In this document: one piece after another, positions 27,517 through 37,006 of the stretch
How positions within the stretch are numbered: position 1 is the stretch's first letter
Layout: every line of letters starts with the position of its first letter
Source of the DNA: Pseudomonas viridiflava
GTDB taxonomy: Bacteria > Pseudomonadota > Gammaproteobacteria > Pseudomonadales > Pseudomonadaceae
Length of the DNA: 64,000 bases
Direction of reading: 5' to 3'
Assembly: GCF_900580865.1 (NCBI RefSeq)
Contig: NZ_UTBZ01000001.1
Location: 248,001 to 312,000, forward strand
Program-made: the position numbers and the translations under genes
Notes under the pieces: model-generated
What the model was told of the DNA's origin: nothing
Database searches by the model: none
Seen by the model: only the letters and a program-made list of their open reading frames with translations

Positions 27517-28068
27517 TTAATCCCGCAGCAGCACCGGGTGCGACGCTTCGCCGCTGAGCGGGCGTTGCAGAGCACTCCAGACCAGCCGCAACATCTGATA
27601 CACCGCCAGAATCGAGACGGCGACAAAGAACAACAGGCTCCACTCCGGGATGCTCAGGTCGAACAGCGTCCAGGAAATTTCCGCACAATCGGCACCTCCG
27701 CTAAACATACTTTGCAGCGCACAGATCCACGGCAGACCACTGAACAATGTCTCGGGGGCTGGCGAGCAATTGAGCAGATGCAGCAGCGGATCGCTCTGTA
27801 TCAATACCTGGCGCCAGGCCGCCGTGGTACCTCCCAGGCTCGCGCCCAGGGTTAACAGCCAGTAGAGCCATAAACCGACACGCTTGGGGCCATGCACCGC
27901 CGCCACACCGCTGGATACGCACAGCAGCGTGAGGAACAGGCGCTGCACCAGACACAGGCTGCATGGGGTCAGACCGACAGCATATTCAAGATAATAGGAA
28001 GCTCCCAGAGCAAAGGCCCCCGCAGTGAAAGCCATGAAGAACAAGGAGCGTGAGCAGGCCAACGACAT
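27517..28068 (-). CDS. dsbB: Disulfide bond formation protein B (DsbB/DsbH type)
   Basis: A 183-residue inner-membrane protein with four transmembrane helices that reoxidises DsbA using ubiquinone. The quinone-proximal CXXC is CSLC (Cys36, Cys39). The second periplasmic loop supplies the other pair, most likely Cys101 and Cys128. It sits between algQ and hemY, where P. aeruginosa has its second DsbB-type gene, dsbH. Confidence 0.92.
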   Translation of the reverse strand: MSLACSRSLFFMAFTAGAFALGASYYLEYAVGLTPCSLCLVQRLFLTLLCVSSGVAAVHGPKRVGLWLYWLLTLGASLGGTTAAWRQVLIQSDPLLHLLNCSPAPETLFSGLPWICALQSMFSGGADCAEISWTLFDLSIPEWSLLFFVAVSILAVYQMLRLVWSALQRPLSGEASHPVLLRD

Positions 28069-28262
28069 GGCTTTTCCGTACCAGTAGAGACAGACGGTTA
28101 CGGTAGAGGAAAGCGTGTCAGCCTTTCAAGGCAAGGCCCTGCCGACAGTTCACCAGAGGTGTAGGGAAAACCCGACAGGTTCGAGAGGAATCGGTGTAAC
28201 CCGCTGTAGGAATTTGCCCCGAGCACTCACAGAAGTTGAAATTTCAGCCACAAAAGACAAGC
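28069..28262. other. Gap between dsbB and the hem operon terminator
   Basis: About 190 bases upstream of dsbB. I see no open frame or clear promoter boxes; TGTAGGAATTTGCCCCG near 28205 resembles a degenerate repeat edge. Confidence 0.3.
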
Positions 28263-28280
28263 GAGGGAGCGAACTCCCCC
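28263..28280 (-). terminator. Probable terminator of the hemC-D-X-Y operon
   Basis: On the minus strand GGGAG-TTCG-CTCCC with a UUCG tetraloop, followed by CGCTTGTCTTTT. It lies just past the hemY stop. The T run is interrupted, so strength is moderate. Confidence 0.6.
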
Positions 28281-28286
28281 GCCACT

Positions 28287-29525
28287 TCAGACGTGAGCAG
28301 GGACCGGCAACGGCGCGGCCAGCAGGCGTTCGTCCAGCAGACCGAGGCCTTCCTGAAACAATTGATTGCTGCGTTCGGTATCGCCCAACTGGGCGAGCAG
28401 GCGCGCCAGTTCCGCACAGGCTTCCGGATTGCGCTGCACACGCAAGCTGCTTTCCAGATAATCCCGCGCCTTGCCCCACAGACTGGTTTGCAGACACAGG
28501 CGGCCGAGGGTCAATAGCAAGCTCGGATCGTGCGGATGATCCTTCAGCCAGCCTTCGGCGGTTTGCAACTGACGGGCCGGATCGCTGCCGCGCACCAGAC
28601 CGTAGAGACGGGCCAGATGGCTGTCGTATTTGCGCTTGAGGGCGGTGCGCAGTACTTCTTCCGCTTCGACCTGAGCGCCCAACTGACGCAACTGCTCGGC
28701 GTACGCCAACACCAGCGGCGGCTCCTGCCGTTGCGCCGAGGTGAGCTGTTCCCAGGCGCGCGTGAGCGACTGCAAACCAACGCTGCCATCCTCTTCACGT
28801 TGCGCAGCCAGCGAGAGGTTTTCACCCCAGGCACGGCGCTCAAGTTCAGCCAGCTCGGCGGGGGGCAGGACTTTGTCCTTGCGCAATTCCGGCAGCAAAC
28901 GAATCACCGCCGACCATTCACCGCGCTGCTGATACAAGCGCTGCAACTGACGCAGTGTCTGCGCATTGCGGGGATGGCGATCGTGCATCGCTTGCAGGGT
29001 CACCAGGGCACCGTCGGTATCGCCTCGGTCGGTCTGCAGTTGCGCATGGCTCAGAGCAATTGCCAGTTCCGCTTGCGGCTGACGCTCCAGCGCGCGCTCC
29101 AGCAATCGATCGCATTCCTCGTAGTTTCCTTGCTCATTGGCCGCGCGGGCTGCGCCGAGGTAATACAGGAGTGGTTGGCGCTCGGCTTCAGCCGCTCGAT
29201 ACAGATGACGCTGCGCGCTGGCCCAGCGACCTTCGGCCAGATCCAGTTGACCGTGCTCGATAGCCACCTGCACGCGACGACTGCGGTTGCGCCGTGACCA
29301 TGGATTGACCACGCCACTTGAGGTCATCACCAACTCAACCAGCGCCTTGATGCCCCAGATCAGCAGCCACACCACCGCGATCACCGCCAGTGTCGCCCAC
29401 AGACTCGCTTCGTAACGGAAGCTCTTGTAGGCAATCAGCACGTAGCCAGAATGCTGTGCCACTGCAAAGCCCAGCGCCGCCGTCGCCGCGATCACCAGAA
29501 ACACGATCACATACAGGCGTTTCAT
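28287..29525 (-). CDS. hemY: HemY, TPR inner-membrane protein of haem operon
   Basis: A 412-residue protein with two N-terminal transmembrane helices (about 1-20 and 40-65) and then TPR repeats (GNYEECDRLLERALERQPQ, HDPSLLLTLGRLCLQTSL). It is the gammaproteobacterial HemY, not protoporphyrinogen oxidase, and its precise role in late haem synthesis is unsettled. The start overlaps the hemX stop by four bases (ATGA at 29522-29525). Confidence 0.92.
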   Translation of the reverse strand: MKRLYVIVFLVIAATAALGFAVAQHSGYVLIAYKSFRYEASLWATLAVIAVVWLLIWGIKALVELVMTSSGVVNPWSRRNRSRRVQVAIEHGQLDLAEGRWASAQRHLYRAAEAERQPLLYYLGAARAANEQGNYEECDRLLERALERQPQAELAIALSHAQLQTDRGDTDGALVTLQAMHDRHPRNAQTLRQLQRLYQQRGEWSAVIRLLPELRKDKVLPPAELAELERRAWGENLSLAAQREEDGSVGLQSLTRAWEQLTSAQRQEPPLVLAYAEQLRQLGAQVEAEEVLRTALKRKYDSHLARLYGLVRGSDPARQLQTAEGWLKDHPHDPSLLLTLGRLCLQTSLWGKARDYLESSLRVQRNPEACAELARLLAQLGDTERSNQLFQEGLGLLDERLLAAPLPVPAHV

Positions 29526-30664
29526 GGCGTGGCCTCCTGCGCGGTGTTGGCGGCAGGTTTGGCAAAGGGTTTCACCGACTCTTCGGCGTTGACGTTGCGC
29601 CGCTCAAGATAGGCTTGCACCGCACTCAGCGTACCGGCCAGATCCGGAGTCACGACCGTAACCGGTTCCTTGCTGAGCTCGCCGACCTGCTCCAGCATCA
29701 CTTTGCTTTGCGGATTGTCCGGATTGAAATTGCCCTTGAGCACATCACGTGCTTCGGCCAGTGCCTGGGTGTAGACCGGCGCCTGCCCGTTGAGCGCTGC
29801 CCACTGCGCCTGTTCAAGCGCAAGGCTCAGGGCCAGACGAACCTGACTCAGGCTCTGCCCGGCCAGCAACGGCCGCACATTCTTGTCGGCGTTGAAATCG
29901 ATACGGATGTAGCGCGAGACCTGATCCCACCACTGCGCCCAGCGGCTGGCGCCATCACCGTCGGCCGTCAGGCCCAGCAGTGATTCGCCGCGATCCTTGT
30001 ACTCCGGCGCCAGCTCGGTGAGGTCGATGACCTGATCACGCAGCGCGCCGAGACGCAGGAACAAACCGGTACGATCCGGTTGCGCGGTGCTGCGCAGCGC
30101 CACCAGGGTTTTCGCCACCTGCTCGCGAGCGGCGAAGGAGCCGGGATCGTTTTGTTCACGAAGGATTTCGTCAGCGCCCTGTACCAGCGCCTGAGCGCTG
30201 CTGATGTCCTGCAAAGCCGAAAGGCGCAAGCTGGCTAGACGCAGCAGATGCTCGGCCTCAGCCAGACGCCAGTCCTTGCGGCTGGCACCCAGCACTGTTT
30301 CCAGACGTTGATTGAGGCGCTGTTGATCGCCCTGAAGTTGCGTCACCAGACGCTGGCGCTCGGCGAGTTCGTCGGCACCCGGTAGCTGCGCGAGGCGCTC
30401 GGTCAGACGCTGCTCATTGAGCTTCAGACTCTGCGCCTGATCGTTCAATGCCTGCACTTCACCGGACTGCTGCTGAGTATTGGTCTGCAGGTGACGGACC
30501 TGCCAGACACCCCAGCCACCGATTGCAACGCCGGCAGCGCCGAGCAACAGGGCGACGATGGCCAGTCCATTGCCTCGGCGCGGCTCTGTGGCCGGCGGTG
30601 GAGTTTCAACCTGGGTTTCAATCACAGGCTGGACGTCATCTTTAGGCAAGGCTGTTTCGCTCAC
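29522..30664 (-). CDS. hemX: HemX (uroporphyrinogen-III C-methyltransferase-like membrane protein)
   Basis: A 380-residue protein with an N-terminal proline-rich cytosolic part, one transmembrane segment (AIVALLLGAAGVAIGGWGVW, about 33-52), then a long periplasmic coiled coil and helical domain. It is annotated as a methyltransferase but has no SAM-binding motif. Sits between hemD and hemY in the operon; starts 16 bases after the hemD stop. Confidence 0.9.
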   Translation of the reverse strand: MSETALPKDDVQPVIETQVETPPPATEPRRGNGLAIVALLLGAAGVAIGGWGVWQVRHLQTNTQQQSGEVQALNDQAQSLKLNEQRLTERLAQLPGADELAERQRLVTQLQGDQQRLNQRLETVLGASRKDWRLAEAEHLLRLASLRLSALQDISSAQALVQGADEILREQNDPGSFAAREQVAKTLVALRSTAQPDRTGLFLRLGALRDQVIDLTELAPEYKDRGESLLGLTADGDGASRWAQWWDQVSRYIRIDFNADKNVRPLLAGQSLSQVRLALSLALEQAQWAALNGQAPVYTQALAEARDVLKGNFNPDNPQSKVMLEQVGELSKEPVTVVTPDLAGTLSAVQAYLERRNVNAEESVKPFAKPAANTAQEATP

Positions 30665-30680
30665 GTATCCATCCTTTGCA

Positions 30681-31442
30681 TTAGAAAACGGGTTCGGGAT
30701 GCTCCCGCAACGCCGTCAGCAAAGCCGCGGCACTCGCGCCGCGGCAATCCACAACTGTTTGAGCCCCGGCGGCACGTGCCAGCTCGGCGACCCTTGGGCT
30801 TGGTACAAACAACGGCAACCGCGCGATGCTCGGCCAGATATCGCCGGCCATTTTTCGCAGGTGCTCGAAACCCTGTCCACTGCTGACCACCAGCCCGTTC
30901 AAGCGTTCCGCTGCGATCCGCCGTGGCAGCTGATCCGGGGCATAGGCTGGCAGGTCGCGTCGATACAACTCCAGATACTCGACACTAGCACCAAGCTCGC
31001 GCAGGCGCTCGGCAAGCAACTCGCGGCCGCCCTCTCCGCGCAGGATCAACACCTGCGCACCGGGCTGGCTGACCGCCTCACGCAGACGCGGTAATTGCAG
31101 CAAGGCTTCGCTATCATCGCCATCCGCCGGGAAGCTCACGTCCAGACCATGATCGCCAAGAATCTGCGCGGTTGCCGCTCCGACGCTGAACCACGGCATC
31201 GTCAGCGAAGACGAATTACCGAGCAGACCCAGCGCAATGCGCGCCGCGGGTTTGCTGACCACGATCACCGCATTGCAACGCGGCAACTGCGCAATCGCCT
31301 GACGAATTTTGGCAGAGACCGGCAGTGGAACAATGTCCAGAAGCGGCAAACAGCTACTGAAAATTCCCTGCCCGGCCAACGTCTCGGCCAGCGCCGCACA
31401 GTCCTCCGCTGGGCGCGTCAGCAGCAGGCGCCAGCCAGTCAC
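30681..31442 (-). CDS. hemD: Uroporphyrinogen-III synthase
   Basis: A 253-residue enzyme that cyclises hydroxymethylbilane with inversion of ring D. It starts [20 protein letters not shown], and the two-lobe family pattern [39 protein letters not shown] and [11 protein letters not shown] is present. The start overlaps the hemC stop by four bases. Confidence 0.93.
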   Translation of the reverse strand: MTGWRLLLTRPAEDCAALAETLAGQGIFSSCLPLLDIVPLPVSAKIRQAIAQLPRCNAVIVVSKPAARIALGLLGNSSSLTMPWFSVGAATAQILGDHGLDVSFPADGDDSEALLQLPRLREAVSQPGAQVLILRGEGGRELLAERLRELGASVEYLELYRRDLPAYAPDQLPRRIAAERLNGLVVSSGQGFEHLRKMAGDIWPSIARLPLFVPSPRVAELARAAGAQTVVDCRGASAAALLTALREHPEPVF

Positions 31443-32380
31443 TCGTGACCTGCCTCGCCGTACACCGCTTTGAGAATGTCATCGGCGCCCTGGCGCAGCA
31501 GGTCTTCGGCAACTTGCACACCCAGCGCTTCGGCCTCGGCGCGCGGTGCCCGGGCTTCGGCGCTGAGCAGTTTGCCGCCACTCGGCTCACCGACCAGACC
31601 GCGCAGCCACAACTGCTCGCCTTCGAGCACGGCGTAGCAGGCGATCGGCACTTGGCAGCCGCCATTCAAATGTTTGTTGAGGGCACGTTCGGCGGTCACA
31701 CGCGAAGTGGTATCGGCGTGATGCAAAGGTGCGAGCAAGGCGTGGATTTCCGTGTCGGCGCTGCGGCATTCGATGCCGACTGCACCTTGGCCCCCGGCCG
31801 GCAGACTGTCGTCAACGCTGATTGCCGAAGTGATGCGATCTTCGAAGCCGAGGCGGATCAGGCCAGCGGCCGCGAGGATGATCGCGTCGTACTCGCCGGC
31901 ATCAAGCTTGGCCAGACGGGTGTTGACGTTGCCACGCAGGAAACGGATTTCCAGGTCCGGGCGGCGAGTCAGCAATTGCGCCTGACGACGCAGGCTGGAG
32001 GTGCCGACAATGGCGCCGGCAGGCAACGCTTCGAGGCTGGCGTAAGTATTGGAAACGAAGGCATCGCGCGGATCTTCGCGCTCGCAAATGCAGAAGAGAC
32101 CGAGACCTTCAGGGAAGTCCATCGGCACGTCTTTCATCGAATGCACGGCGATGTCGGCTTCGTTTTCCAGCAGCGCGGTTTCCAGTTCTTTGACGAACAG
32201 ACCCTTGCCGCCAATCTTCGACAGTGGCGAATCAAGCAGCTTGTCGCCGCGACTGACCATGGGCACCAGCGTCACCAGCAGGCCCGGATGGGCCGCTTCC
32301 AGACGGGCTTTTACGTATTCGGCCTGCCAGAGGGCCAGCGCACTTTTACGGGTGGCGATGCGGATTTCGCGAGAGGACAT
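31439..32380 (-). CDS. hemC: Hydroxymethylbilane synthase (porphobilinogen deaminase)
   Basis: A 313-residue enzyme that joins four porphobilinogens into hydroxymethylbilane on a dipyrromethane cofactor. [18 protein letters not shown], the aspartate block [29 protein letters not shown] and the cofactor-bearing cysteine in [13 protein letters not shown] are all visible. The upstream 138-base gap to algR has no strong terminator, so readthrough from algR is possible. Confidence 0.96.
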   Translation of the reverse strand: MSSREIRIATRKSALALWQAEYVKARLEAAHPGLLVTLVPMVSRGDKLLDSPLSKIGGKGLFVKELETALLENEADIAVHSMKDVPMDFPEGLGLFCICEREDPRDAFVSNTYASLEALPAGAIVGTSSLRRQAQLLTRRPDLEIRFLRGNVNTRLAKLDAGEYDAIILAAAGLIRLGFEDRITSAISVDDSLPAGGQGAVGIECRSADTEIHALLAPLHHADTTSRVTAERALNKHLNGGCQVPIACYAVLEGEQLWLRGLVGEPSGGKLLSAEARAPRAEAEALGVQVAEDLLRQGADDILKAVYGEAGHE

Positions 32381-32518
32381 GGATCAATCCGTACTGAATA
32401 GATACGGCGGATAATAACAGCTCAGCCAAATCCACTTTGACTTGAATCAGAGTCGGCGCGGCCTCCCTGGCCTGCAATGCCCGGTAAAAAGGAGTAGGAG
32501 CCGCCCGGAGTGCCCGGT

Positions 32519-33265
32519 TTACAGGCCCTGCATCATCTTGCGCACACCGGCCACATGCCGGCGGCTGACAATCAGCGCATCACCATTGAGCCCTTTGAGG
32601 AACAACTGGAAATGCCCCAGCGGTGTGCGCTGTAAACGCTCGATGCGATCGCGGGCGACCAGCGCGTTGCGGTGGATACGCACAAAGCGCTCGCCGAATT
32701 CGTCTTCGAGGGCTTTGAGCGGTTCGTCCAGCAGCACCTCACCAGCCTCGTGGCGCAAGGTCACGTATTTGTGGTCGGCGATAAAGTAGACCACCTGATC
32801 CAGCGGGATCAGTTCGATGCCTTTGCGGGTGCGGGCGCTGATATGGCTGCGCGGGCCGGTGCCACTTTCGGCAGCGGGGCGGGTCAGGGCCGAGAGTTGC
32901 GCCCGATTGGGACGTTCAGCCCGTTTCAGGGCGTCATGCAGATGTTCGGTTCGCACAGGTTTCACCACATAGCCCACGGCGCTGGCCTGCAGGGCTTCCA
33001 CGGCAAATTCATCGGGGCTGGTGCAAAACACCACGGCCGGCGGCGTTTCGCGTTCGCACAGACGGGCAGCAACCTGCAGGCCATCGAGGCCCGGCATACG
33101 AATATCGAGCAGCACGATATCCGGCTTGTGGCTGTCGATCAGTGCCAACGCCTCTTCGCCATTCGTGGCGCTGGGCTCCAGAACTGTGTAGCCCTCGAGC
33201 TCGCTCACCATTCGGCTGAGGCGCTCGCGAGCCAGTGGTTCGTCATCAACGATCAGGACATTCAT
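32519..33265 (-). CDS. algR: Response regulator AlgR (LytTR type)
   Basis: A 248-residue regulator, the length of P. aeruginosa AlgR. The receiver domain has phospho-acceptor Asp54 in VLLDIRMPG, acidic pocket Asp7/Asp8 and a conserved Lys in VVKPVRTEHL. The C-terminal LytTR domain (about 140-245) has IELIPLDQVVYFIADHKYV and FVRIHRNALV. It controls alginate, type IV pili and virulence genes in P. aeruginosa. I chose MNVLIVDDEP; a further 11 codons run upstream. Its normal partner kinase gene algZ is reduced to a remnant here, so AlgR may act unphosphorylated or with another kinase. Confidence 0.95.
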   Translation of the reverse strand: MNVLIVDDEPLARERLSRMVSELEGYTVLEPSATNGEEALALIDSHKPDIVLLDIRMPGLDGLQVAARLCERETPPAVVFCTSPDEFAVEALQASAVGYVVKPVRTEHLHDALKRAERPNRAQLSALTRPAAESGTGPRSHISARTRKGIELIPLDQVVYFIADHKYVTLRHEAGEVLLDEPLKALEDEFGERFVRIHRNALVARDRIERLQRTPLGHFQLFLKGLNGDALIVSRRHVAGVRKMMQGL

Positions 33266-33465
33266 ATTGCGCTGGATTCCTGCGTGAGTCTCGCACAAGG
33301 ATAGCGTAGACAGGTGAAGTGACGTCCGTCACCGCGATCCACGCTAAGACTAGCCCGAGCGCCAAAAAGTGCCGTACGTCGGCCAGCAATATTTGCCAGT
33401 GTCCGGGTCGTACTGCTCAAAGCCCGCTGTTTCCTGCGTTTCTCACGGGGATTGCCGAAGGACAA
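33262..33465 (-). pseudogene. algZ: C-terminal remnant of algZ/fimS sensor kinase
   Basis: A 67-codon frame whose last 45 residues read like the C-terminal end of a LytS/AlgZ-type kinase: TLANIAGRRTALFGARASL, then VDRGDGRHFTCLRYPCARL. The family pattern is G-x-G-x-x-LANV-x-x-RL-x-x-LFG; here the GHG glycines are lost and the RL reads RR. The stop overlaps the algR ATG (ATGA, 33262-33265) as expected for an operon. A TAA at 33466-33468 closes the frame on its 5' side, and the gap to argH (271 bases) is far too short for the membrane, dimerisation and N-box parts of a roughly 350-residue kinase. Confidence 0.72.
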
Positions 33466-33736
33466 TTACACCCATCCCCTCTTCTTATAGTCGGCGGCCA
33501 GACCTTTGCCCGATCCAAGTCACACCGACCCTTATGTCCAACTGTAGACGCTTGCCGGGCCGATATTGCTCAATCGAAAAATATCCTTGCACGAAACCTC
33601 CGGAGCGAGCGCCGACTATGGCGTACACAATGAGAAAAAAACGTATCGACCAGTGTCAGCGACAGGATTGGCAACCCTGTTATTATCCGCGCCAGCGTTT
33701 CACGCCTTTTTTCTTCAAGCCGATACGAGCGAATTC
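33466..33736. other. Gap between the algZ remnant and argH
   Basis: 271 bases holding the divergent start signals for argH. TTATTAT at 33679-33685 is a -10 candidate for argH without a good -35. I find no recognisable algZ N-terminal coding sequence in any minus frame here; the frames have several stops. Confidence 0.5.
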
Positions 33737-35131
33737 ATGAGCACTGACAAGACCAATCAGTCCTGGGGCGGCCGCTTCAGTGAACCCGTCGACGCCTTCG
33801 TCGCCCGCTTCACCGCCTCCGTCACTTTCGACCAGCGCCTGTATCGCCACGACATCATGGGCTCGATCGCCCACGCCACCATGCTGGCCAAGGTCGGCGT
33901 GCTGACCGATGCCGAGCGCGACAGCATCATCGACGGCCTGAAGACCATTCAGGGCGAAATCGAGGCCGGCCAGTTCGAGTGGCGCATCGACCTCGAAGAC
34001 GTGCACATGAACATCGAAGCACGCCTGACCGATCGCATCGGCGTGACCGGCAAAAAGCTGCACACCGGGCGTAGCCGTAACGACCAGGTCGCGACCGACA
34101 TCCGCCTGTGGCTGCGTGACGAAATCGACCTGATCCTCGCCGAGATCACCCGCTTGCAAAAAGGCCTGCTGGAGCAAGCCGAGCGCGAAGCGGCGAGCAT
34201 CATGCCGGGCTTCACCCACCTGCAGACCGCGCAGCCGGTGACTTTCGGGCACCACATGCTGGCCTGGTTCGAGATGCTCAGCCGCGACTACGAGCGCCTG
34301 GTCGACTGCCGCAAGCGCACCAACCGCATGCCACTGGGCAGCGCCGCGCTGGCCGGCACCACCTACCCGATCGACCGCGAATACACCGCGCAACTGCTGG
34401 GCTTCGACGCGGTGGGCGGTAACTCGCTGGACAACGTCTCCGATCGCGACTTCGCCATCGAATTCTGCTCCGCCGCGAGCATCGCGATGATGCACTTGTC
34501 GCGCTTCTCCGAAGAGCTGGTGCTGTGGACCAGCGCGCAGTTCCAGTTCATCGATCTACCGGATCGTTTCTGCACCGGCAGCTCGATCATGCCGCAAAAG
34601 AAAAACCCTGACGTGCCGGAGCTGGTGCGTGGCAAGACCGGCCGCGTGTTTGGCGCACTGATGGGCCTGCTGACGTTGATGAAAGGCCAACCGTTGGCCT
34701 ACAACAAGGACAACCAGGAAGACAAAGAGCCGCTGTTCGACGCCGCCGATACCCTGCGCGACTCGCTGCGCGCCTTTGCCGACATGATCCCGGCGATCAA
34801 ACCGAAGCACGCGATCATGCGTGAAGCGGCGTTGCGCGGCTTCTCCACCGCGACTGACCTGGCGGATTATCTGGTGCGCCGTGGTCTGCCGTTCCGTGAT
34901 TGTCACGAGATCGTTGGCCATGCGGTGAAGTACGGCGTGGACACCGGCAAGGATCTGGCCGAGATGAGTCTGGAAGAACTGCGTCAGTTCAGCGACCAGA
35001 TCGAGCAGGACGTATTTGCCGTGCTGACCCTGGAAGGCTCGGTGAATGCCCGTGACCATATCGGCGGCACTGCGCCGGCGCAGGTCAAGGCTGCGGTGGT
35101 GCGCGGTCAAGCGCTGATCGCCAGCCGCTAA
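33737..35131 (+). CDS. argH: Argininosuccinate lyase
   Basis: A 464-residue tetrameric enzyme that splits argininosuccinate to arginine and fumarate, the last step of arginine synthesis. [43 protein letters not shown] and the signature [12 protein letters not shown] are all intact. I chose [14 protein letters not shown]; the frame extends upstream another 57 codons with no family similarity. Confidence 0.97.
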   Translation: MSTDKTNQSWGGRFSEPVDAFVARFTASVTFDQRLYRHDIMGSIAHATMLAKVGVLTDAERDSIIDGLKTIQGEIEAGQFEWRIDLEDVHMNIEARLTDRIGVTGKKLHTGRSRNDQVATDIRLWLRDEIDLILAEITRLQKGLLEQAEREAASIMPGFTHLQTAQPVTFGHHMLAWFEMLSRDYERLVDCRKRTNRMPLGSAALAGTTYPIDREYTAQLLGFDAVGGNSLDNVSDRDFAIEFCSAASIAMMHLSRFSEELVLWTSAQFQFIDLPDRFCTGSSIMPQKKNPDVPELVRGKTGRVFGALMGLLTLMKGQPLAYNKDNQEDKEPLFDAADTLRDSLRAFADMIPAIKPKHAIMREAALRGFSTATDLADYLVRRGLPFRDCHEIVGHAVKYGVDTGKDLAEMSLEELRQFSDQIEQDVFAVLTLEGSVNARDHIGGTAPAQVKAAVVRGQALIASR

Positions 35132-35133
35132 CA

Positions 35134-35235
35134 GCTTCGCGAGCAGGCTCGCTCCCACATTTGGATATTTGTTGAACACAAAATTTGTGGCCGACCAAAA
35201 TCTAAAATGTGGGAGCGAGCCTGCTCGCGAATGCG
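35134..35235. repeat. REP pair (inverted)
   Basis: Inverted REP units at 35134-35159 and 35209-35235 with a 49-base AT-richer spacer, between the argH stop and the GST stop. Confidence 0.85.
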
Positions 35236-35256
35236 ATCTTCAAAACACCGAATAAC

Positions 35257-35916
35257 TCACTTCTTGGCAGCGATCATCGCCAAAAAAGCCGGCATCGCCG
35301 CCTCTTTATCCGCTGCAATCTTCTGCACATGCGGATTCCGCTCAAGCCGCTCCAGCAGCGCTTTCGCCTGTGGCATCTGCGCCAGCAAATCGATCCCGAA
35401 CAGCTTCTGCCCAACCGCACAGGCCAGCGGCACGCTGTAGAGGAAATACAAATCGGCGATGCTCAGACTGTCACCCGCGACATAAGGGGCAAACTTGCCG
35501 TGCCGGCCCAACGCCGCAAAACCCAGCTGCAACTCGGTCCTGGTCTTTTCCTTGATCGCCTCCGGGAGGCTCATGCCGAAAAATGCTTCGCCATAACAGG
35601 CCCGGCCGGGCAACTCGATATACAGCTCGATTTCCTTGGCAATCGCCAGCACCTGCGCGCGATCGAACGGATCGCTCGGCAGCAGCGGCGTGCCTTTCTG
35701 GGTCTGCTCCAGGTATTCGAGAATGATCGCGGTTTCGTTGATGAAACCGGCGTCCACGCCGAGCACCGGCACTTTTCCGCGCGGGCTGATAGCCAGAGAT
35801 TCCGTGGTTTGCGCCGGATAGAACGTAACCTCTTCGAACGGCAGGCCTTTTTCCAGCAGCGCCAGTTTGACCATGTTGTAGTAGTTGCTGACTGAGAATC
35901 CGTAGAGCTTGAGCAT
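35257..35916 (-). CDS. Glutathione S-transferase
   Basis: A 219-residue cytosolic GST. The N-terminal thioredoxin-like domain (about 1-80) has MLKLYGFSVSNYYNMVKLAL and the cis-proline block GKVPVLGVDAGFINETAIILEYL, where the glutathione-binding E/T-A pair follows. The helical C-terminal domain keeps the late SIADLYFLYSVPLA N-capping motif. ATG 35916 chosen because GGAGG (35924-35928) lies 7 bases before it; a GTG three bases upstream is less likely. Confidence 0.92.
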   Translation of the reverse strand: MLKLYGFSVSNYYNMVKLALLEKGLPFEEVTFYPAQTTESLAISPRGKVPVLGVDAGFINETAIILEYLEQTQKGTPLLPSDPFDRAQVLAIAKEIELYIELPGRACYGEAFFGMSLPEAIKEKTRTELQLGFAALGRHGKFAPYVAGDSLSIADLYFLYSVPLACAVGQKLFGIDLLAQMPQAKALLERLERNPHVQKIAADKEAAMPAFLAMIAAKK

Positions 35917-36039
35917 CACATAGCCTCCAGGCCGTGCGGGGTGGGCAGGGCCTGTTTATAGATCGCGCAGGCCAATCGCGCCAGCAGCATCATCCCGCTG
36001 AATGCGGGTAAACTGGCGCCTTTCCTTAAGGAGCCTGCC

Positions 36040-36324
36040 ATGAGCGAGCCGACAGACATCGACAACGACGAAGAAGAGTTCACCGAGGCTACTTTGATCG
36101 AAGCCATCGAGAACCAGATCGAAAGCGACAACCCGCCAGCGGCCAAGGCAACCTTCAACAAGCTGACACTGGTCGGAACTGAGCGTGAAGAGATCCTCAA
36201 CCTGATGGCGCACGTGCTGGCCTACGAGATTGACGCGATGCTCGATGAAGACCGCGCATTTGATACTGAATGGTACGAAGCGGCGCTGCGTGCATTGCCA
36301 GAGCTGCCACCGGAAAAGCAGTAA
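36040..36324 (+). CDS. Small acidic conserved hypothetical protein
   Basis: A 94-residue very acidic protein (MSEPTDIDNDEEEFTEATL...) without signal or membrane segment, predicted helical. AAGGAG (36027-36032) sits 7 bases before the ATG. I recognise it only as a conserved small Pseudomonas protein; function unknown. Confidence 0.78.
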   Translation: MSEPTDIDNDEEEFTEATLIEAIENQIESDNPPAAKATFNKLTLVGTEREEILNLMAHVLAYEIDAMLDEDRAFDTEWYEAALRALPELPPEKQ

Positions 36325-36332
36325 CCCCCGAT

Positions 36333-36424
36333 CCTGTAGGAGTGAGCCTGCTCGCGATAGCGTTCTGTCAGTGAAGAATATGCTGACAGGCACTCCGCTA
36401 TCGCGAGCAGGCTCACTCCTACAA
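36333..36424. repeat. REP pair, variant (CCTGTAGGAGTGAGCCTGCTCG)
   Basis: Inverted copies at 36333-36362 and 36394-36424 with TGTAGGAGTGAG in place of TGTGGGAGCGAG and GCGATAGCG at the inner end. A sequence variant of the REP unit. Confidence 0.82.
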
Positions 36425-36578
36425 TGTTTGTAACGTATCCATCCAGCCAACTCCCGCCTCCCGACTACACTGGAATCCGCCTCAAGACAAAATCCCTGAT
36501 CTGAGCACTGGACATGCCGCAAAAGCGGGTTCACCTTAGGGACGCTGTCGTCCAATTCCTAGAAAGTCTGGAGTCCTT

Positions 36579-36824
36579 ATGTCGCTTACCCCTGAGTTGG
36601 TTGCCGAACTGGAAGTCCTCGCACTCTTTCCCCTGGACAGTTCCCAGGAAGGTTTGAAAATTCATCAGACCGCTGCCCCGAAACATATTTCTGCCGCCAA
36701 ACGCCTCTTTGAAAAAGACCTGACCGATCAGCCCGATGGCGGGTATCTGACCAGCCTCGGTCGCGATGCCGCACAAAATGTGCAGACCGTGCTGACCATT
36801 CTGAGAGAGCAAGAAACCGCCTGA
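36579..36824 (+). CDS. TIGR02647 family protein
   Basis: An 81-residue cytosolic protein of the small TIGR02647 family (MSLTPELVAELEVLALFPLD, then AAKRLFEKDLTDQPDGGYLT). Possible winged-helix like fold; function unknown. Start has GGAG at 36571-36574. About 180 bases lie between it and cyaA. Confidence 0.85.
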   Translation: MSLTPELVAELEVLALFPLDSSQEGLKIHQTAAPKHISAAKRLFEKDLTDQPDGGYLTSLGRDAAQNVQTVLTILREQETA

Positions 36825-37006
36825 TCCTTCCCGACTTTGCCCACGGGAACTCCTGCCACGGGATTTCCGCGGGCCTGCCCGGTCGCCCGCGATAAAAATC
36901 TGACGTCAAAAAACAAATTCAGCTAAAAGTCCCGCTGCGCTAAGGCTAAACTGCCTGACATTCCGAGACCCTCTACGTCCGAGCCTGCGAGCCGGTTTGA
37001 GCTGAC

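Noticed and set aside
33566..33736. N-terminal extension of argH (57 codons)
   Set aside because: No family similarity; the first family residues follow [10 protein letters not shown].
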